A stretch of 64,000 nucleotides of DNA from Impatiens glandulifera (Eukaryota; Streptophyta; Magnoliopsida; Ericales; Balsaminaceae): positions 21,943,819 through 22,007,818 of the forward strand of contig NC_061868.1 in NCBI RefSeq assembly GCF_907164915.1. The letters are read 5' to 3'. The position numbers and the translations under genes are program-made. Below the pieces are notes generated by a model that searched no databases, was not told the DNA's origin, and was given only the letters and a program-made list of their open reading frames with translations. Positions 60,541 to 64,000 of the stretch are shown in pieces; position 1 is the first letter of the stretch, and each line of letters starts with the position of its first letter.

Positions 60541-61303
60541 GGATGGAAACATGTTCCTCTGCCGCCACTCCAATGAGCTCATCAATCAAGCTAGATAAAG
60601 ATGATGACGGTCAGGGAGTAGACCTGATAGCCTATCGTGGAATCATCGGTTCATTTCTATACCTGATGGCAAGTAGACCGGACATATTATTTGCGGTCGG
60701 TGTATGTGGAAGATTCTAGGCTAATCCCAAACAGTCTCACTATACAACGGCTAAACGAATCCTAAATTATCTAAAGGGAACACCTGAAGTCGGTCTGTGG
60801 TATCCAAAGGACTCAAGTTTTAACCTCGCAAGCTATTCTGATGCAGACTATGCAGGATGTAAGGTTGATAGAAAAGTACCAGCGGAACATGCCAATTCTT
60901 ATGTGATCGGCTTGTTTCATGGCACAACAAGAAGCAAACGTTGGTTACTACATCAACCGTAGAAGCTGAATATCTGGCAGCCGGAAGTTGTTGTTCACAA
61001 CTTCTATGGATTCAACAACAACTAAAGGACTTTGGTGTCACCGCCGAAGAGTCTCCAATTTTCTGTGACAACTCAAGTGCCATAGAAATCACATACAATC
61101 CGGTTTTACACTCTAGAACCAAGCACATCGACATAAGGCATCATTTCATCCGGGAACATGTCATGCAGAAGCACATCCGGTTGGAATATGTATCAACTGA
61201 TCAACAAGTAGGCGATATCTTCACAAAGCCTCTGCAAGAAGCTAAGTTTTCTTTCTTCAGAAACATCCTCGGTCTAACCGATATAAATCAACTCATTTCT
61301 TAA
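60541..61303 (+). pseudogene. Copia RT end and RNase H
   Basis: 60545-60940 encodes pieces of the RT connection and RNase H start (YRGIIGSFLYLMASRPDILF, YSDADYAGC with a catalytic Asp) with an in-frame stop near 60718. The open part 60941-61303 carries STVEAEYLAAGSCCSQLLW (Glu region), CDNSSAIEI, KHIDIRHHFIRE and the normal Copia C-terminus (DIFTKPL..., ending LIS). RNase H removes the RNA template during cDNA synthesis. Confidence 0.88.
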
Positions 61304-61844
61304 AACCTTTAACCTCTAAAGGGAAAAATCGGTTCGGACAGACAAAACCGACAGTTCTTCCTAAAATGTCGGAAACCGCATTTACCATCGTATTTATTGA
61401 AAAACCGCTTTGTCTATCAGTTACAGTAAACCGACCAGTTACTTAGTACCTATACACTAAATAACTGCATCGGGACCAATGACTGAAAACCAACCAGTTT
61501 GAATATAATATACTCTAGAATATTTGGCTTCCCAACAAATATGGAACAATTGTCTATGTTTGGACATATCTGTTCTGAAAAGATTCCTTTTCAAAACAAT
61601 GCAGTCATGCCTCAAAAGATGTGAAGATATAATATCTCTCATTGTCCAGGCCTATGGCTCACACCCTTAGGCTATAAATACATATAATTCATGCAAGATG
61701 TTTTATCCTACGGTTAATAAACTACATTACCTGCTACCCACTAGATAATACTACTCACCTATATCACCCCCCAACTGATATATAAGTTAGATGAATATCA
61801 AACAAATATTCACACTCTCAAACTCTCATCCTACTAAGGCAAAA
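61304..61844 (+). other. Post-pol non-coding region with promoter-like boxes
   Basis: Begins with an A/G-rich tract (ctaaagggaaaaatcgg, 61316-61332) that could be a polypurine tract, but no LTR start follows it. TATA-like boxes are GCTATAAATA (61671-61680) and TATATAAG (61779-61786), the latter 66 bp upstream of the next ATG. A 61-aa minus-strand frame at 61457-61642 is not convincing. Confidence 0.5.
61779..61786 (+). promoter_or_regulatory. TATA-like box ahead of extra ORF A
   Basis: TATATAAG, followed by a CT-rich leader (cactctcaaactctcatcc) and an ATG 66 bp downstream. Layout resembles that ahead of ORF B (62912). Function inferred. Confidence 0.4.
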
Positions 61845-62590
61845 ATGTCTCAGTTCCAGAACATTCTTCAAGTTGAGTTTGACACAGCACAAGGCACACA
61901 AAACACTACGAAATTTTCAAGATGATCAAGTCTTTGGAAAGTACCGGTCTTCGGTCTTTCCTAGATGACAAACATATCATATTTCCTGAAACCGTGACCG
62001 AATTCTTTCACAATGCCAGAGTTTTTCACGGCATTCCATTTTTCGACACTCTTATCCAGTCAAGGGTAAGAGGAACAGTTTTCGACTTCACCGAGCGAGA
62101 TTTCGCTCGGTGTTTCGACCTTTCCAAGGAAGGTCTTACAGACCTGTCAGTTTCGGCTAAATAGAAAGCCGAAATATCTCTAGAATTCTCCCGCTCCAAC
62201 TCTCCGGTCGATGATCACGGTGCACGATCATCATTGAGGGCCGAATATCAGCTCCTCAACGACATCATTGGTAAAGCCATCCTGGGAAAGGATGTCACCA
62301 ATACCTACTGTAACACGATCTTTAATATCGTGACTGCCATAACGACCGATACTCCGGTAAACTGGTCTAGGTTGCTGTTTGACAACCTAATCTGGATGAT
62401 CAATACCCGACACACCGGTTTTATTCCTCAAATAAGCTCTCTACTCATCGAACTCAGGGTTCCACTCTGTCCAGGCGAAGTGCTGAACCAATCCCAAGTC
62501 TTGACCAGGGATTCCGCGGATTCTTTCTATGAGCGTTTTGAGAAAGCATGGAAGAAAAAGCAGAGAAACATCGCCTCCTCCAACCACTGA
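61845..62590 (+). pseudogene. Extra ORF A of the Copia element, broken
   Basis: Paralogue of the intact ORF at 62986. The ATG at 61845 opens MSQFQNILQVEFD but a frame shift at about 61895-61915 moves reading to the frame of 61922. That frame runs through SLESTGLRSFLDDKHIIFPE, meets a TAG at 62162-62164, and continues to 62590 (ILGKDVTNTYCNTIFNIV, TPVNWSRLLFDNLIWMI) with a basic Lys-rich end. No catalytic motif recognised. Such plant-specific ORFs occur with retrotransposons of asterids, some labelled putative plant transposon protein, which is recalled rather than checked. Function unknown. Confidence 0.75.
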
Positions 62591-62985
62591 AGAATCACTC
62601 CTTCGGACAACAGGTCATTTTTCTTTATGCACCGGTTGTATTTCTACCTATGTTAATCGGTTGTGTCTTCCTTTTGGTCTACTGTAATTCACCTTTTTCT
62701 TAATGAAATTCTAGTAACTTTGAATTCTAACTGCATGGGAAACTACACAAACTTAGTTGGTTCCCAACTAGATTCTCAACCTCGGTCTCCGTAACCAGTC
62801 AAAACTACCACATCCCAAGACGTTTTTGAAAACATAAATATTCTAAAGCATTAATGAGACAAAACGGAATCTTGATCTTAAATGCTCTTACGTTACCTCT
62901 CATTTTCAACCTATTTAAGAAACCTCTCACTCTCATTCCAATACACTCCAAGACAACATTCTACATCTCTAAGCAAATCTGAACA
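62591..62985 (+). other. Spacer between extra ORFs
   Basis: An AATGAA possible poly(A) signal (62703-62708) follows ORF A. TATTTAAG (62912-62919) lies 74 bp before the ORF B start and is followed by a CT-rich leader. A 67-aa frame at 62882-63085 overlaps the ORF B start in another frame and is a shadow. Confidence 0.5.
62912..62919 (+). promoter_or_regulatory. TATA-like box ahead of extra ORF B
   Basis: TATTTAAG with a pyrimidine-rich leader (ctctcactctcattcc) and ATG at 62986. Promoter role inferred from position and parallel with ORF A. Confidence 0.4.
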
Positions 62986-63681
62986 ATGTCTCACTCCATT
63001 CTTCGAAACTATTTGTGCATCGACTTTGATTCAGTGTTATCCCTTGATCACGATGAAACAAGGGAAGTACTCTTTAAATCTTTGATTGACACCGGGCTCC
63101 ACGGATTCCTAGAGGAATCCGGACCTCTCTTTCTTCCAGAGGTACTGGAGTTCTTCTACAATGCAGCTATGCATAACGGTGTCATCGTCTCCATTGTAAA
63201 CACTAGTGTCATCACTCTCTCGGAAAACACATTCGCCGGGATGTTCGACCTCCCAACCGAGGGGTTTTCGGACTTTCCACCACGGGTGAGCAGTACATTT
63301 GATGAATACGCTGAAATGTTCTCCGCCTCCGACACACCGGTTCAAAACCACGGTCTTAAAGCCCACCTTGCTCCCCACATTCAAATTTTGCATGAGATCG
63401 TCAATCGGTCGATCCTCTGCCAGACCCCCAATAAAAACTACTCCAGAAAAGCCTTTGACATGATAACCTATATCATTAGCCCAACTTCCATCAATTGGGC
63501 ATCGGTCATTTTTGACAACCTGAAGACTATGGTTGAGACGAAGAAACGTTTCGGCTATACTCCTCATTTGAGCCGGATCGTTCGAGCCTTCGTTCCAAAC
63601 CTTGGACCGGGTACACCGGTGAACCCTTCGAATGTCCTCACCAAGGAAGCAGTGGAAGACAAAATCTCTAGGATGTTTTAG
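62986..63681 (+). CDS. Extra ORF B of the Copia element, intact (231 aa)
   Basis: Uninterrupted frame from the ATG at 62986 (MSHSILRNYLCIDFD). Shared with ORF A, in order: SLIDTGLHGFLEES, the V-EFFYNA--G block, F(A)GMFDLPTEGFSDF, a mid helix (HIQILHEIVNRSIL), a SINWASVIFDNLKTMVE block and GYTPHLSRI...LGPGTPVN...VLT. It has no signal peptide or membrane segment by eye, and no transposase, nuclease or zinc motif. The family resembles, from memory, abundant hypothetical proteins of Gesneriaceae and other asterids linked to retrotransposons. Its role (nucleic-acid binding, envelope-like or host-derived) is unknown. It is the only intact long gene in the window apart from gag-protease. Confidence 0.7.
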   Translation: MSHSILRNYLCIDFDSVLSLDHDETREVLFKSLIDTGLHGFLEESGPLFLPEVLEFFYNAAMHNGVIVSIVNTSVITLSENTFAGMFDLPTEGFSDFPPRVSSTFDEYAEMFSASDTPVQNHGLKAHLAPHIQILHEIVNRSILCQTPNKNYSRKAFDMITYIISPTSINWASVIFDNLKTMVETKKRFGYTPHLSRIVRAFVPNLGPGTPVNPSNVLTKEAVEDKISRMF

Positions 63682-63905
63682 GTTCTAAGTCGGTTAAATC
63701 TTTATCTTTTAATATTGTATGTGTATTTCAAACCGATCTTCATATCGGCCTTACCATCATCATGTATGTTTCATCCTTAATCAAATATCGTTTTAAATTA
63801 CAAGGTTCAAATATCGGTTTAATTTCTCCACCGGTTAAATTGTTTACCGCTTCATTAAATACCGCCAAAAATGTCTACCACTTTAATCACTTCCCGCCAA
63901 AAGGC
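63682..63905 (+). other. Non-coding tail after ORF B
   Basis: Contains CCGGTT-type motifs (tcggtttaatttctccaccggttaaattg) like those of the 5' LTR, and ccgccaaaa repeats. It does not align by eye with the first 670 bp of the 5' LTR. Confidence 0.5.
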
Positions 63906-64000
63906 CTCCCGCCAAAAAGAGTTACACAATTAAGAGTTCCAACAATCAAGTGTTACACAATTAAGTGTTCCAACAACCCAATTTACAAGTTACAAGTTGT
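63906..64000 (+). mobile_element. LTR-like segment at the window edge
   Basis: Near copy of 56420-56515 (gagttacacaattaagag, ttccaacaacccaa, acaagttacaagttgt) with a few substitutions. It could be a 3' LTR that lost its first part, or a related LTR. The window ends before this can be decided. Confidence 0.6.

Noticed and set aside
63109..63567. 152-aa minus-strand frame
   Set aside because: Antisense to the intact extra ORF B, whose paralogue A conserves the plus-strand reading.

Overview
The window looks like repeat-rich nuclear DNA of a flowering plant. It is very AT-rich, and it holds LTR retrotransposons, Mutator (MULE), PIF/Harbinger and hAT relics, microsatellites and macrosatellite-like tandem arrays. 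I see no convincing host gene. Two tandem proteins downstream of the Copia pol at the right end resemble, from memory, retrotransposon-associated ORFs of asterids (Lamiales such as Gesneriaceae). That placement is an inference.

Layout. 1-4467: two LTRs of one family in head-to-head inverted orientation. LTR1 is on the minus strand and runs off the left edge. LTR2 is a solo LTR with a perfect 5-bp target duplication. Both carry long arrays of short palindromes. LTR1 sits in a piece of a second LTR (1976-2118), and the whole lies in an AT-rich tandem array with a base period near 650 bp (2119-7187). 7188-11299: a minus-strand Copia element with its 5' LTR, primer site, gag, protease and integrase, truncated before reverse transcriptase. 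11455-19490: a hAT-like GC-rich scrap, a dead MULE copy (M1) and a duplicated flank. 19505-20693: direct repeats and a SINE-like insertion with a 19-bp target duplication. 21336-23294: a complete but mutated PIF/Harbinger element with TTA duplications. 23377-28469: second MULE copy (M2) and its flank. 28470-29001: a MITE-like inverted-repeat element. 29421-32460: a decayed minus-strand Gypsy element inserted in a third MULE copy (M3).

33677-51712 is the most striking part. A 3464-bp unit is present twice at near identity. Immediately after it, a 2.21-kb unit is repeated five times. Both are built from MULE transposase relics and flanking DNA, so a dead transposon family has become macrosatellite DNA. 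The 2.2-kb junction shows short microhomology, and copies 2-4 share derived variants that the end copies lack. 53400-55743 holds two more MULE remnants (M4, M5) with a hAT transposase C-terminus between them.

55744-64000: a plus-strand Copia element inserted in M5. It has a 1281-bp 5' LTR with TATA box, a primer site, a 424-aa gag-protease ORF, and broken integrase, reverse transcriptase and RNase H. Downstream are two tandem paralogous ORFs, the first broken and the second intact (231 aa), each preceded by a TATA-like box. The last 95 bases repeat an internal stretch of the 5' LTR.

Four LTRs share a structured block (stem-loop plus TGACGTA) near their 3' ends, and three share a motif-spacer-TATA arrangement with an 11-nt spacer. 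They therefore belong to one extended lineage whose variable parts are lineage-specific short-motif arrays.
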